DNA of 20,621 nt from Vicinamibacteria bacterium (GTDB lineage Bacteria; Acidobacteriota; Vicinamibacteria; Vicinamibacterales; UBA2999), in NCBI GenBank assembly GCA_025938035.1, contig JAICQE010000064.1:1-20621 (forward strand), written 5' to 3'. The notes beneath the pieces are model-generated. The model had not been told where the DNA came from, did no database searches, and saw only the letters and a list, made by a program, of their open reading frames with translations. Below, in pieces: positions 13,451-20,396 of this stretch (its first letter is position 1; every line of letters starts with the position of its first letter). Both the position numbers and the translations under genes were made by a program.

Positions 13451-14245
13451 ATGCGTCGATGGATTGCTGCCGGATGGATGCTCGCCGTCGCCGTCGCGAC
13501 TGGGTCGCCCGCGCTCGCGCAGGCAGACCTGGCCAAGGCCCTCGCCGAACTGACGGCGCTGTCGAGCAAGGTGGGAAGCGCGGATACCCGCACGCGTGTC
13601 GATGCGATGCATCGCGTCCGGTTGATCGCGCTCTCGCGGGCCGATGTCGACGTCAAGCTGAAGGCGCTCGAGCTGCTCCGCCAGCCGGTCGGAAGTTCGT
13701 CCGATCACATCCGCATACCGGCCGTATACGCCATCGCCGAGATCGCGAACAGCTCCGCCGACGCGAAGGTCAAGCTGACGGCGGTCAACGCGTTTGCCGC
13801 GCCGTTGGACTCAGGTCAGGGGGAAATCCGCAACGCCACGATCGACGCGTTGAACAGCATCACGAGAAACCCGGTCGACCCTGCTCTCGCATCAGCCGCG
13901 GTGGCGGTGCTCGCGGCGCCGATGCGCAGCGGCGTCAACGGCGTGCGCATGCCGGCCATCAACGCGCTCGTGCAGGCCGTTGTCGGCAAGCTGAACTCCG
14001 CGGCGTCGCAGCAGGCGATAGAGCTGCTGAAACAACCGCTGGATTCGAGCGCTGCCATCGGCGGCATGGAAGTGCGGATGATGGCCGTTGCGGCGGTGGA
14101 GACGATCGGCGTCGACGCGCCCGACACCCAGGCCAAGGCGAAGGCGATGGGACTGCTCATGACCTACGCGGACAAGGGGAGCTGGGAGGCGAAGGCGCGC
14201 GCCCGCGCCGCGGCCGACCGCGTGCAGGCGACGATCAGCAAGTAG
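13451..14245 (+). CDS. Exported HEAT-like solenoid protein with 39-residue repeats
   Basis: A protein of 264 aa with GGAGG (13441-13445) ahead of ATG 13451. A signal peptide covers residues about 1-23 (ends SPALAQ). The rest is about six helical-hairpin repeats of 39 residues. The conserved proline of the unit pattern 'A-x-x-L-L-x-x-P-x-x-S-S-x-x-x-I-R-x-P-A-I-x-A-I' falls at residues 79, 118, 157 and 196, exactly 39 apart. Less perfect units begin near residues 32 and 228. Such alpha solenoids bind other proteins. A possible -10 (TATACT, 13412-13417) lies after the anti-sigma stop, without a good -35, so the gene may have its own promoter or be cotranscribed with the sigma operon. Partner unknown. 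Confidence 0.85.
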   Translation: MRRWIAAGWMLAVAVATGSPALAQADLAKALAELTALSSKVGSADTRTRVDAMHRVRLIALSRADVDVKLKALELLRQPVGSSSDHIRIPAVYAIAEIANSSADAKVKLTAVNAFAAPLDSGQGEIRNATIDALNSITRNPVDPALASAAVAVLAAPMRSGVNGVRMPAINALVQAVVGKLNSAASQQAIELLKQPLDSSAAIGGMEVRMMAVAAVETIGVDAPDTQAKAKAMGLLMTYADKGSWEAKARARAAADRVQATISK

Positions 14246-14262
14246 TCAGGACGGCAGCGGGG

Positions 14263-14286
14263 GTCCGCCTAAAGGCGGACACTACG
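14263..14286. repeat. GTCCG palindromic repeat, copy 3, between convergent genes
   Basis: GTCCGCCTAAAGGCGGAC (14263-14280) is a perfect 8-bp stem with a 2-nt loop, followed by ACTACG. It lies between the convergent HEAT-like gene and tctA. The TAG stop of tctA (14284-14282) is the TAG of the repeat's flanking CGTAGT. The hairpin could also act as a terminator for either gene, but it has no U tract. Confidence 0.8.
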
Positions 14287-15775
14287 ATCGCGATCGCGAA
14301 CGTGGCAGCCGCACGATGAACGGGAACATGGCGATGACGATCGCCAGCGTCGAGAGCGTTGCCGCGATCCCGTTGCTCCAGAACACGCCCAGCGATCCGC
14401 CGCTCAGAATCATCGACTGCCGGAACGCCACTTCGGCACGATCGCCAAGGACCAGCGCCAGCACGAGCGGCGCCACCGGATAGTCCAGCTTCTTGAACAC
14501 ATAGCCCACCGCCCCGAACACCAGCGCCAGCACCACGTCGAAGAGGCTGCTCGCCACGGTGTACGCCCCGGTCAGGCACGTCACGATGATCAGCGGGCCG
14601 ATGATCGAAAACGGAATGCGCAGGATCGATGCGAAGAACGGTACGGTCGCCAGCACGAGGATGACGGCGACGACGTTGGCGACGTACATCGACGCGATGA
14701 GTCCCCAGACGAACTCGCGCTGCTCGACGAACAGCAACGGGCCGGGCTGCAGCCCCCAGATCATCAGCCCGCCCATCATCACGGCCGCAGTGGCCGAGCC
14801 CGGCACGCCAAGCGCCAGCATCGGCAGCAGCGCCGAGACGCCGGCGGAGTGATCGGCCGCTTCCGGCGAGACAACGCCTTCAATCTCTCCCCGCCCGAAA
14901 TTGCCCTGCCGCCGCGAGAAGCGGCGCGCCACGCCGTACGACATGAACGACGCGGCGGTGGGGCCGCCGGGCGTGATCCCCATCCAGCAGCCGATCAACG
15001 TCGATCGCACCAGCGCCCACGCATAACGCGGCATCTGGCGCACGCTGCCGAGCACGTCGCGCAGCCCGACACGGGCTCGGACGCCCTCGAAGCGCAGCCC
15101 CTGCTCGACGGTGACGAGAATTTCGCCGATGCCGAACAGCCCGATCACCGCGACGAGAAACGGAATGCCGCGCACCAGCTCGTCGCTGCCGAACGTCAGG
15201 CGCACCTCGCCGGACACGGTGTCGAAGCCGACGGCCGCCAGCGCCAGCCCGACGAGCAGCGAAATCGCGGTCTTCGCCGGATGGCTGCCGCCCATGCCGA
15301 CGAAGCTGCAGAACGCCAGGAGATAGACGGCGAAGTACTCGGGTGCCGAGAAGCGCAGCGCGATCCCGGCGATCGAATCGGCGATGAGAGTGACGACGAC
15401 AACGCCCGCCAGCGCGCCGAAGCCGGCCGCCATGAACGCGGTCGCCAGCGCCTCCGCGGCCCGGCCCTGTTTTGCCAGCGGATACCCGTCGAACGTCGTC
15501 GCCACCGATGAGGGCTCGCCGGGGATATTGAACAGAATCGACGTCGTCGATCCGCCGAACAGCGCCCCCCAGTACATCGACGAGAGGACGATGATGCCGC
15601 TGATCGGCTCCATGCTGAAGGTCAGCGGCATCAGCAGCGTGACGCCGTTCGGTGCGCCCAGTCCCGGCAGCACGCCGACGAGGATGCCGAGCAGCACGCC
15701 GCCGGCCATCAGTGCGAGGTGATACGGCGTGACGGCAACCGCGAAGCCGTCGAGGAGCGGCGCGGCGTCAATCAT
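14282..15775 (-). CDS. tctA: Tripartite tricarboxylate transporter large permease TctA
   Basis: A protein of 497 aa, the normal TctA length. ATG 15775 overlaps the TPR gene stop as ATGA; the much longer open frame upstream is a shadow. Landmarks are 'LALMAGGVLLGILVGVLPGLGAPNGVTLLMPLTFSM', 'MYWGALFGGSTTSILFNIPGEPSSVATTFDGYPLAKQGRAAEAL', 'GIPFLVAVIGLFGIGEIL', 'GCWMGITPGGPTAASFMSYGVARRFSRR', 'GVVSPEAADHSAGVSALLPMLALGVPGSATAAVMMGGLMIWGLQPGPLLF', and 'LDYPVAPLVLALVLGDRAEVAFRQSMILSGG'. About 11-12 membrane helices are expected. It forms the inner-membrane secondary transporter with TctB and takes the anion delivered by TctC. The last residues (RSRSRS) come from a CGATCG tandem next to a palindromic repeat that supplies the stop codon. 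Confidence 0.95.
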   Translation of the reverse strand: MIDAAPLLDGFAVAVTPYHLALMAGGVLLGILVGVLPGLGAPNGVTLLMPLTFSMEPISGIIVLSSMYWGALFGGSTTSILFNIPGEPSSVATTFDGYPLAKQGRAAEALATAFMAAGFGALAGVVVVTLIADSIAGIALRFSAPEYFAVYLLAFCSFVGMGGSHPAKTAISLLVGLALAAVGFDTVSGEVRLTFGSDELVRGIPFLVAVIGLFGIGEILVTVEQGLRFEGVRARVGLRDVLGSVRQMPRYAWALVRSTLIGCWMGITPGGPTAASFMSYGVARRFSRRQGNFGRGEIEGVVSPEAADHSAGVSALLPMLALGVPGSATAAVMMGGLMIWGLQPGPLLFVEQREFVWGLIASMYVANVVAVILVLATVPFFASILRIPFSIIGPLIIVTCLTGAYTVASSLFDVVLALVFGAVGYVFKKLDYPVAPLVLALVLGDRAEVAFRQSMILSGGSLGVFWSNGIAATLSTLAIVIAMFPFIVRLPRSRSRS

Positions 15776-16524
15776 CGGGTGGCGGGAGCTGCCTTCGGCA
15801 TGCGCTTCAACAGCGCCTTCGCCTTCTTGAACCAGGGACGTTCGCGCCGCCGCAGGTATAGGGGCATGCTGTCGCGGCGGGTGACGATCCGCTGCGCCCA
15901 GCTGCGCGCTTCGTCGGTGCGGCCCTGCGCGGCGAGGAAGCTCGCGTAGTTGTAGTACGTCTCCGGCAGCGTGGACGACTCCGTCACCCGCGCGAACAGC
16001 GCATCCGCCCGCTGGACGTCGCCCGTCTGCGCGCAGGCGTGGGCGAGGAGCGCCAACGCGCGATGCGAGTCGTACCTCGGCTCGCGCGCGACGACCTGCT
16101 CCAGATCGTCCCTGGCCGCGGCCGCATCGTCGAGATGCAGCGCGGCAATCGCGCGGCGATAGCGCGCGTCCAGATGATCGCCGGGCCGCGCCAGCACCTT
16201 GTCGTAGCACTCGCGCGCGCGGGCGAACTTCTGTTCGTCGAGGTAGAGGTCGGCCAGCTCCTCGTAATTACCGGGCGCCGGGTTCTCGAGCACGAGCGCT
16301 TCGAGGTAGCGGATGCGCTTCTTGCGACCATAGGAGTCGAACGACTGCCGCAGCAGCGACAGATCCGGCACGACCTCGACGGCCAGGTAGATCAGCGCTC
16401 CCGGCGGTCCGCCGAGGAAGATGACGAAGAACCAGAAGTTGTCGGGCCGCCGTCGGAAGAAGTGCGCGACCGCCAGCAGCTGCAGGATCGCGCCCCACGG
16501 ATAGAGGAAGCCGATGAATCCCAT
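15772..16524 (-). CDS. TPR-repeat membrane protein between tctB and tctA
   Basis: A protein of 250 aa starting at ATG 16524, 3 nt after the tctB stop; its own stop overlaps tctA (ATGA). Two N-terminal membrane segments (residues about 3-23 and 29-52; 'FIGFLYPWGAILQLLAVAHFF', 'FWFFVIFLGGPPGALIYLAVEVVP') resemble the short hydrophobic leader of PLDc_N-type proteins. A basic patch follows, then about four or five tetratricopeptide units from residue about 85 ('NYEELADLYLDEQKFARARECYDKVL', 'LDARYRRAIAALHLDDAAAARDDLEQVV', 'ALALLAHACAQTGDVQRADALFARV', 'TYYNYASFLAAQGRTDEARSWAQRIV'). TPRs bind proteins. TTT operons normally run tctC-tctB-tctA, so this gene is an addition. It may be an assembly or regulatory partner of the transporter, or an unrelated gene captured by the operon. 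Confidence 0.85.
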   Translation of the reverse strand: MGFIGFLYPWGAILQLLAVAHFFRRRPDNFWFFVIFLGGPPGALIYLAVEVVPDLSLLRQSFDSYGRKKRIRYLEALVLENPAPGNYEELADLYLDEQKFARARECYDKVLARPGDHLDARYRRAIAALHLDDAAAARDDLEQVVAREPRYDSHRALALLAHACAQTGDVQRADALFARVTESSTLPETYYNYASFLAAQGRTDEARSWAQRIVTRRDSMPLYLRRRERPWFKKAKALLKRMPKAAPATR

Positions 16525-16527
16525 CGC

Positions 16528-16998
16528 TCAGTAGAGCCCGAGTGCGGCTTCGATCGGTCCCTTCGCCAGCGGCACGCGGAACCATAGATCGAACACGAGG
16601 AAGAACGCGAGAGCAATGGCAACGCCGTAGGCGGCGGACAGCAGCCAGCCGTACCCCCCGTGCCGGCGCATCATCCACGCGAGATAGACGGCGGAGGGAA
16701 CATAGCAGCCGAGCGGAAACATCGCCGCTACAAGGGCAATCGTCGGCCAGAGCACGCTGAGGCTGCGCCCGAGTTCCTCGCGGGTGACAAAAGCAGTCGT
16801 CGTGTCCGGCTTCAGGCGGACCTGAAACGTGCGGATAATCGCTGCCCCGATCAGCAGCACCCCGATACGGAACGGAAAGTAGCCCGAGCCGGGCCCCGTC
16901 TCGTTCCAGCCGATGTCATGCGTGAGGCTTTCCGAGACGACGACCACGCCGAGAAGCGCGACAGCAACAGCCGTCCAAATCTCGACGGTCCGTTGCAT
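16528..16998 (-). CDS. tctB: Tripartite tricarboxylate transporter small subunit TctB
   Basis: A protein of 156 aa with four membrane segments, the usual TctB size. I prefer ATG 16998 (AGGGGA about 11 nt upstream) over ATG 17040, which would add 14 polar residues and overlap tctC. The hallmark 'ETGPGSGYFPFRIGVLLIGAAI' is at residues 33-54, and 'WPTIALVAAMFPLGCYVPSAVYLAWMM' and 'AYGVAIALAFFLVFDLWFRVPLAKG' follow. TctB pairs with TctA in the inner membrane. Residues 60-67 (VRLKPDTT), in the loop after helix 2, are encoded by a palindromic repeat that occurs elsewhere in non-coding DNA. The loop tolerates this because it lies between helices. The call rests on topology, the GPG-FPF motif and operon position. 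Confidence 0.9.
   Translation of the reverse strand: MQRTVEIWTAVAVALLGVVVVSESLTHDIGWNETGPGSGYFPFRIGVLLIGAAIIRTFQVRLKPDTTTAFVTREELGRSLSVLWPTIALVAAMFPLGCYVPSAVYLAWMMRRHGGYGWLLSAAYGVAIALAFFLVFDLWFRVPLAKGPIEAALGLY
16804..16821. repeat. GTCCG palindromic repeat, copy 4, inside tctB
   Basis: GTCCGGCTTCAGGCGGAC matches the other three copies and shares the flanking CGT-x-GT with copy 2 and, in reverse, with copy 3. It is in frame within tctB and, with the next bases, encodes VRLKPDTT on the minus strand. Confidence 0.75.
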
Positions 16999-17020
16999 CG
17001 CGCAGGGCGTCCCCTCGCTG

Positions 17021-18010
17021 TTACTTGACGAGCCAGCCATCCTCGGCGAATTGTCCGCGCAGCCAGCGTTCGTCGGCCGCGATGTAGTCGGTCAGCTCGG
17101 TCCCGCTCAGAAACGCATCGGTCTGCGATCCGTTGCGCAGCCACGCCTTCCATTCTTCGGTGTCGCGAACCCTGGCCAGCACGGTCCGGTAGAACGCGAC
17201 CTGCTCGTCGGTCACACCTTTCGGCAGCCACACGGTCCGCGGCATCTGATAGCGTTCGATCGGCAGCCCCGCTTCCTTGCAGGTCGGAATACCGGCCGCA
17301 TCCGCGTAGTTCAGCCGCGCCGGGGAGAAGACGCACAGCGGGCGGATCGCGCCGGCGCGCCATTGCCCCATGTTTTCCTGCGGGTTGTTGACGTTGGCCG
17401 CAACGTGACCCCCGGCCAGCTGCACCGCCACCTCGCTGCCGGACCTGAAGGGCACGTAGGCGAACGCCACGTGGCCGACCTTCTCGATCTGCCGCACCAG
17501 GACCTGGTCGGTGTCCTTCGACGCCGTTCCGGCAATCGCCAGATGCTTGCTGGCGCCGCGTGCCGCGTCGAGGAACGTCGTCACGTCCCGGTACGGCGCG
17601 GTCGAGTTCACCCACAGCATGAACTCGTCGAAGGCCACGGCAGCCACCGGCTGCAGATCCGACCAGGCGTAGCCGACCGATGACCCCAGTGGCAGCAGCC
17701 AGACGTTGTTGGTCGCGAAGACCACCTTGTGCGGATTGCCGCTGGACCCTTTGGCGTAAACGAACGCCTCCGATCCGGAACCGCCGCCCTTGTTGGTGAC
17801 GATCACCGAGCCATCTATCAGCTTGTATTTCTGGATGATCGACTGAACGGTGCGTGCGAGAAGGTCGCTGCCGCCGCCGGGACCCGCGGCGACGACGAAC
17901 TCAATCGGCCGGTTCGGCGCCCACGCGGTGTCAGGGGCGGGCGCTGCGCACCCGGCAGTCGCCACCACTAGAAACGGCACACCGAGACACCGAGACACTG
18001 AGGTTTTCAT
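17021..18010 (-). CDS. tctC: Tripartite tricarboxylate transporter solute-binding protein TctC
   Basis: A protein of 329 aa; ATG 18010 follows AAGGGA with no spacer. The signal ends in a possible lipobox at Cys21 (VVATAGC). Mature landmarks of the family are 'WAPNRPIEFVVAAGPGGGSDLLARTV' (ligand loop), 'NKGGGSGSEAFVYAKGSSGNPHKVVFATN', 'DLQPVAAVAFDEFMLWVN', 'HVAFAYVPFRSGSEVAVQLAGGHVAANVNNP', and 'GAIRPLCVFSPARLNYADAAGIPTCKEAGLPI'. It binds an organic anion outside the inner membrane and hands it to TctAB. The 44-nt gap to the cupin gene and the first codons consist of an inverted CACCGAG-type repeat, so the signal peptide (KTSVSRCLGV) is repeat-derived. The open frame extending upstream to about 18676 is a shadow of the cupin gene. 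Confidence 0.93.
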   Translation of the reverse strand: MKTSVSRCLGVPFLVVATAGCAAPAPDTAWAPNRPIEFVVAAGPGGGSDLLARTVQSIIQKYKLIDGSVIVTNKGGGSGSEAFVYAKGSSGNPHKVVFATNNVWLLPLGSSVGYAWSDLQPVAAVAFDEFMLWVNSTAPYRDVTTFLDAARGASKHLAIAGTASKDTDQVLVRQIEKVGHVAFAYVPFRSGSEVAVQLAGGHVAANVNNPQENMGQWRAGAIRPLCVFSPARLNYADAAGIPTCKEAGLPIERYQMPRTVWLPKGVTDEQVAFYRTVLARVRDTEEWKAWLRNGSQTDAFLSGTELTDYIAADERWLRGQFAEDGWLVK

Positions 18011-18043
18011 TCCCTTGTCCCGGTGCCTTGGTGCCTCGGTGTG
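17978..18043 (-). repeat. Inverted repeat forming a hairpin around the tctC start codon
   Basis: The arms 18043-18023 (5' in the mRNA) and 17998-17978 (3') pair at 18 of 21 positions, and two of the three mismatches can be G-U pairs in RNA. The 24-nt loop holds AAGGGA and the ATG start of tctC. The arms consist of CACCGAG-related units, a repeat type different from the GTCCG palindromes. Confidence 0.8.
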
Positions 18044-18054
18044 TCGGGAGTCCG

Positions 18055-18969
18055 TCACCGGCCTTCGTTCGCCTCGAAGGAATGCGCGAGATCGGGATAT
18101 CCATTCATCGCCAGCCGCGCCGACAACCCGTCGCCGGCGAAGCTTGCGAGGTGCCACCGCTGCTTCGGCACGTAGACGATGTCGCCCTGCTCGGCGATGA
18201 AGGTGGGAAGCCCTTCGATCGTGTAGCGGATCTGGTTCAGCAGGATGAACCAGAACTCCGAGCTCTCGGTGTGGAAGTGTCCCTTGTCCGTCGGTGCGGG
18301 TGGCGGGATGCCCTTCCCGAGGATGATGTTGGCGAATCCGCGATCGTCGACGACGAACTGGCGTGTCTTGTCCGTGCCCGCGACGACGGCGTTGAAGTCG
18401 ACCCAGGGCTTGTTGCCGTTGTCGTAGGTTCCGCGTCCCGCAACGCGCGCGCGGACGAACTCCATGCCGGCGACGGGAACGGGCTTCTCCTCGATCGGAT
18501 ACATCTTCCTGGCGCGCGCAATGTTCACCTCCAGCCGCAGCGACGGCCGGTCGCCCACGGTCTCCATCGTGTACATCGTCCGGTACGGCACCTGGACGAT
18601 GTAGCCCTTCGACGCGGTGAACGGTTCCTGGCCGTCGATGGTGAAGCGGATCTGGCCATCCTGAACGACCCACCACTCGCGCGTGTCGGTGTTCATCCGG
18701 CGCGGCGTCTTGCCACCGACCGCCATCGAGATGTAATCGGCGCGCAGCGTGTCGTCGTCTACGACCGTCTCCACCCAGTCGGCTTTGCCTTTGTGCTTGG
18801 CGAGCACGTCAACGAGCTTCGTGTGCGGCTTGTGCGGCGGCGTCCAGTCGCCCGGCTTGACCGCCTTGGGCGACCAGACAATCTGCGGCGCCGGCCCGCG
18901 CTGCGCAAGGAGATCGGACAGTCCGAGCGAGACGAAAAGAAGGAGCGCGAAGACGACACTGCGCGCCAT
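18055..18969 (-). CDS. Exported bicupin protein with one degenerate cupin
   Basis: A protein of 304 aa; ATG 18969 overlaps the amidohydrolase stop by one base (TAATG). A signal peptide covers residues about 1-23 (ARSVVFALLLFVSLGLSDLLAQ). Two cupin domains follow. The second (about 185-300) keeps the metal ligands His231, His233, Glu238 and His273 in 'GHFHTESSEFWFILLNQIRYTI' and 'GDIVYVPKQRWHLASF'. The first (about 70-155) has the same frame ('RRMNTDTREWWVVQDGQIRFTIDG', 'KGYIVQVPYRTMYTMETV') but lacks the histidines, so it should not bind metal the same way. Bicupins include dioxygenases, decarboxylases and isomerases; the reaction here is unknown. Position between the amidohydrolase and tctC suggests it acts on the same compound. 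Confidence 0.87.
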   Translation of the reverse strand: MARSVVFALLLFVSLGLSDLLAQRGPAPQIVWSPKAVKPGDWTPPHKPHTKLVDVLAKHKGKADWVETVVDDDTLRADYISMAVGGKTPRRMNTDTREWWVVQDGQIRFTIDGQEPFTASKGYIVQVPYRTMYTMETVGDRPSLRLEVNIARARKMYPIEEKPVPVAGMEFVRARVAGRGTYDNGNKPWVDFNAVVAGTDKTRQFVVDDRGFANIILGKGIPPPAPTDKGHFHTESSEFWFILLNQIRYTIEGLPTFIAEQGDIVYVPKQRWHLASFAGDGLSARLAMNGYPDLAHSFEANEGR

Positions 18970-20396
18970 TACGATCCGCCTTCCTGATTGATCGAGCGAA
19001 CCTCTTTGCCGGCGATATACACCGAGCGAATCTTCCGGCTGTTTCTGATGTCCGTCAGCGGGTTCGCGTCGAGCACGACGAAGTCGGCCCACTTCGTCGG
19101 TTCCAGCGTCCCGAGATCCTCGGCGCCGAGGAACATCGCCGCGCGCCGCGTGGCCGCCTCGATCGCCTGCGCCGGCGTCAGGCCCGCCTCGACCATCAGC
19201 TGCAGCTCCCAGTGCTGCGAGTAGCCCGGGAAGCGCCCGGGCGGTCCAGCGTCGGTACCCGCGGCGAACGGAATCCCGGCATCGGCAAGACGCTTCAGGT
19301 TTGCCTTCGCGTGCTCGAAGAAGGCGGGAAACTTCTTGAAGTTCGGATTGCCGGCAATCGTCTTCTGACGTTCCGGGCTCTTGATCAGTTCGACCGTCTT
19401 CGCCGACACGCCACGCGTGAAGAAGGGGTCAGCGGCGAACTCCGGCGTCGAGCCGTAGGCGAACATCGACGCCTCGCGAGAGAGCGTGGACGCCACCTGC
19501 CAGGTGCCGTGTTTCTCCATGCCGTCGATGAGCGCCTGATCGATCGGCTGGTCGCGCACCATGTGCACGAACCCGTCGATGCCCTGGTCAACGAGCCGCT
19601 TCGCGTCTTCGAGATAGAACACGTGGGCAAGCACGCGCGCGGCGCGCTTGTGCGCCGCGTCGATGATCGCCTGCGAAATCGCCGGCGGCATCTTCGCCAT
19701 CGTGCCGAGCTCTGAATCCAGCCACAGCTTGATGAAGTCGGCGCCCTTGTCCAGCTGCGCGTTGACGTACGCCGTCGCCTCCTCCGGCGTCGCGGCCGCA
19801 TCGTTGACACCGGCGAGACCGCCATACCCGCCCTCGAACATCAGGCCCTGACCGGCGGAGTACACGCGCGCCATCGACAGCGCCTGGCCCGCCGTAGCGT
19901 TCGCGGAGGCGGCCGTGCGCAGCTCGTTGCGCAGCGGAAAGATCGTGTCCTGGTCGGTACCCATGCTGACGATCGTGGTGACCCCGTACGAGGCGTAGGT
20001 CTTCAGGTCGTTCTCGATGCTCTCCCGCGTGTGGAACTTTCTGTCCTGAACGAGATCGACCGTGTTGCCGACGTGCGCGTGCATGTCGATCAACCCGGGG
20101 ATCACGAACGCACCGTTCAAGTCGTTGACCGGCGCGCCGTCCGGCGCCTCGAGGTTGGCCTCCGGCCCGACCCATGCCACACGCCCCTGCTCGACGACCA
20201 TCGCCGCCGGCGACACGACCGCGTGGTCGCCGCCGTCGATCAGCGTGAAGTTGCGCAGGACGAGGGCATCGCTCGCGGCCGGCGCCCCGATGCGCATCGG
20301 CATCGAGCAACTCCACGAACTGCCGCCGGAACCGCTGCAACTGAGCGCAAGGATCCCGAGGAAGAGTGCGAGGCTACGAAACTTTGGTGCGGGCAT
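18969..20396 (-). CDS. Exported metal-dependent amidohydrolase
   Basis: A protein of 475 aa with an N-terminal signal and probable lipid-anchor Cys20 (ILALSC). It is an imidazolonepropionase-like member of the amidohydrolase superfamily. Metal and catalytic residues are in place: His106 and His108 ('GLIDMHAHVG'), Lys223 ('DFIKLWLD', likely the carboxylated bridging lysine), His258 ('VLAHVFY'), His278 ('GFVHMV') and Asp382 ('AAGTDAGPP'). The C-terminal 'LTPAQAIEAATRRAAMFLGAEDLGTLEPTKWADFVVLDANPLTDI' is the usual family ending. These enzymes hydrolyse amide, ester or cyclic imide bonds, and exported members often act on peptides or N-acyl compounds. The start at ATG 20396 overlaps the upstream gene by 23 nt. 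It probably heads or belongs to the bicupin-TTT operon, which could import the acid released. Confidence 0.92.
   Translation of the reverse strand: MPAPKFRSLALFLGILALSCSGSGGSSWSCSMPMRIGAPAASDALVLRNFTLIDGGDHAVVSPAAMVVEQGRVAWVGPEANLEAPDGAPVNDLNGAFVIPGLIDMHAHVGNTVDLVQDRKFHTRESIENDLKTYASYGVTTIVSMGTDQDTIFPLRNELRTAASANATAGQALSMARVYSAGQGLMFEGGYGGLAGVNDAAATPEEATAYVNAQLDKGADFIKLWLDSELGTMAKMPPAISQAIIDAAHKRAARVLAHVFYLEDAKRLVDQGIDGFVHMVRDQPIDQALIDGMEKHGTWQVASTLSREASMFAYGSTPEFAADPFFTRGVSAKTVELIKSPERQKTIAGNPNFKKFPAFFEHAKANLKRLADAGIPFAAGTDAGPPGRFPGYSQHWELQLMVEAGLTPAQAIEAATRRAAMFLGAEDLGTLEPTKWADFVVLDANPLTDIRNSRKIRSVYIAGKEVRSINQEGGS

Noticed and set aside
15776..16210. N-terminal extension of tctA by 145 codons
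   Set aside because: It is Arg/Gly/Ala-rich low-complexity sequence antiphase to the TPR gene; the ATGA-coupled start at 15775 begins a normal TctA.
18011..18676. N-terminal extension of tctC by 222 codons
   Set aside because: It is a shadow of the bicupin gene; the signal peptide begins at 18010.
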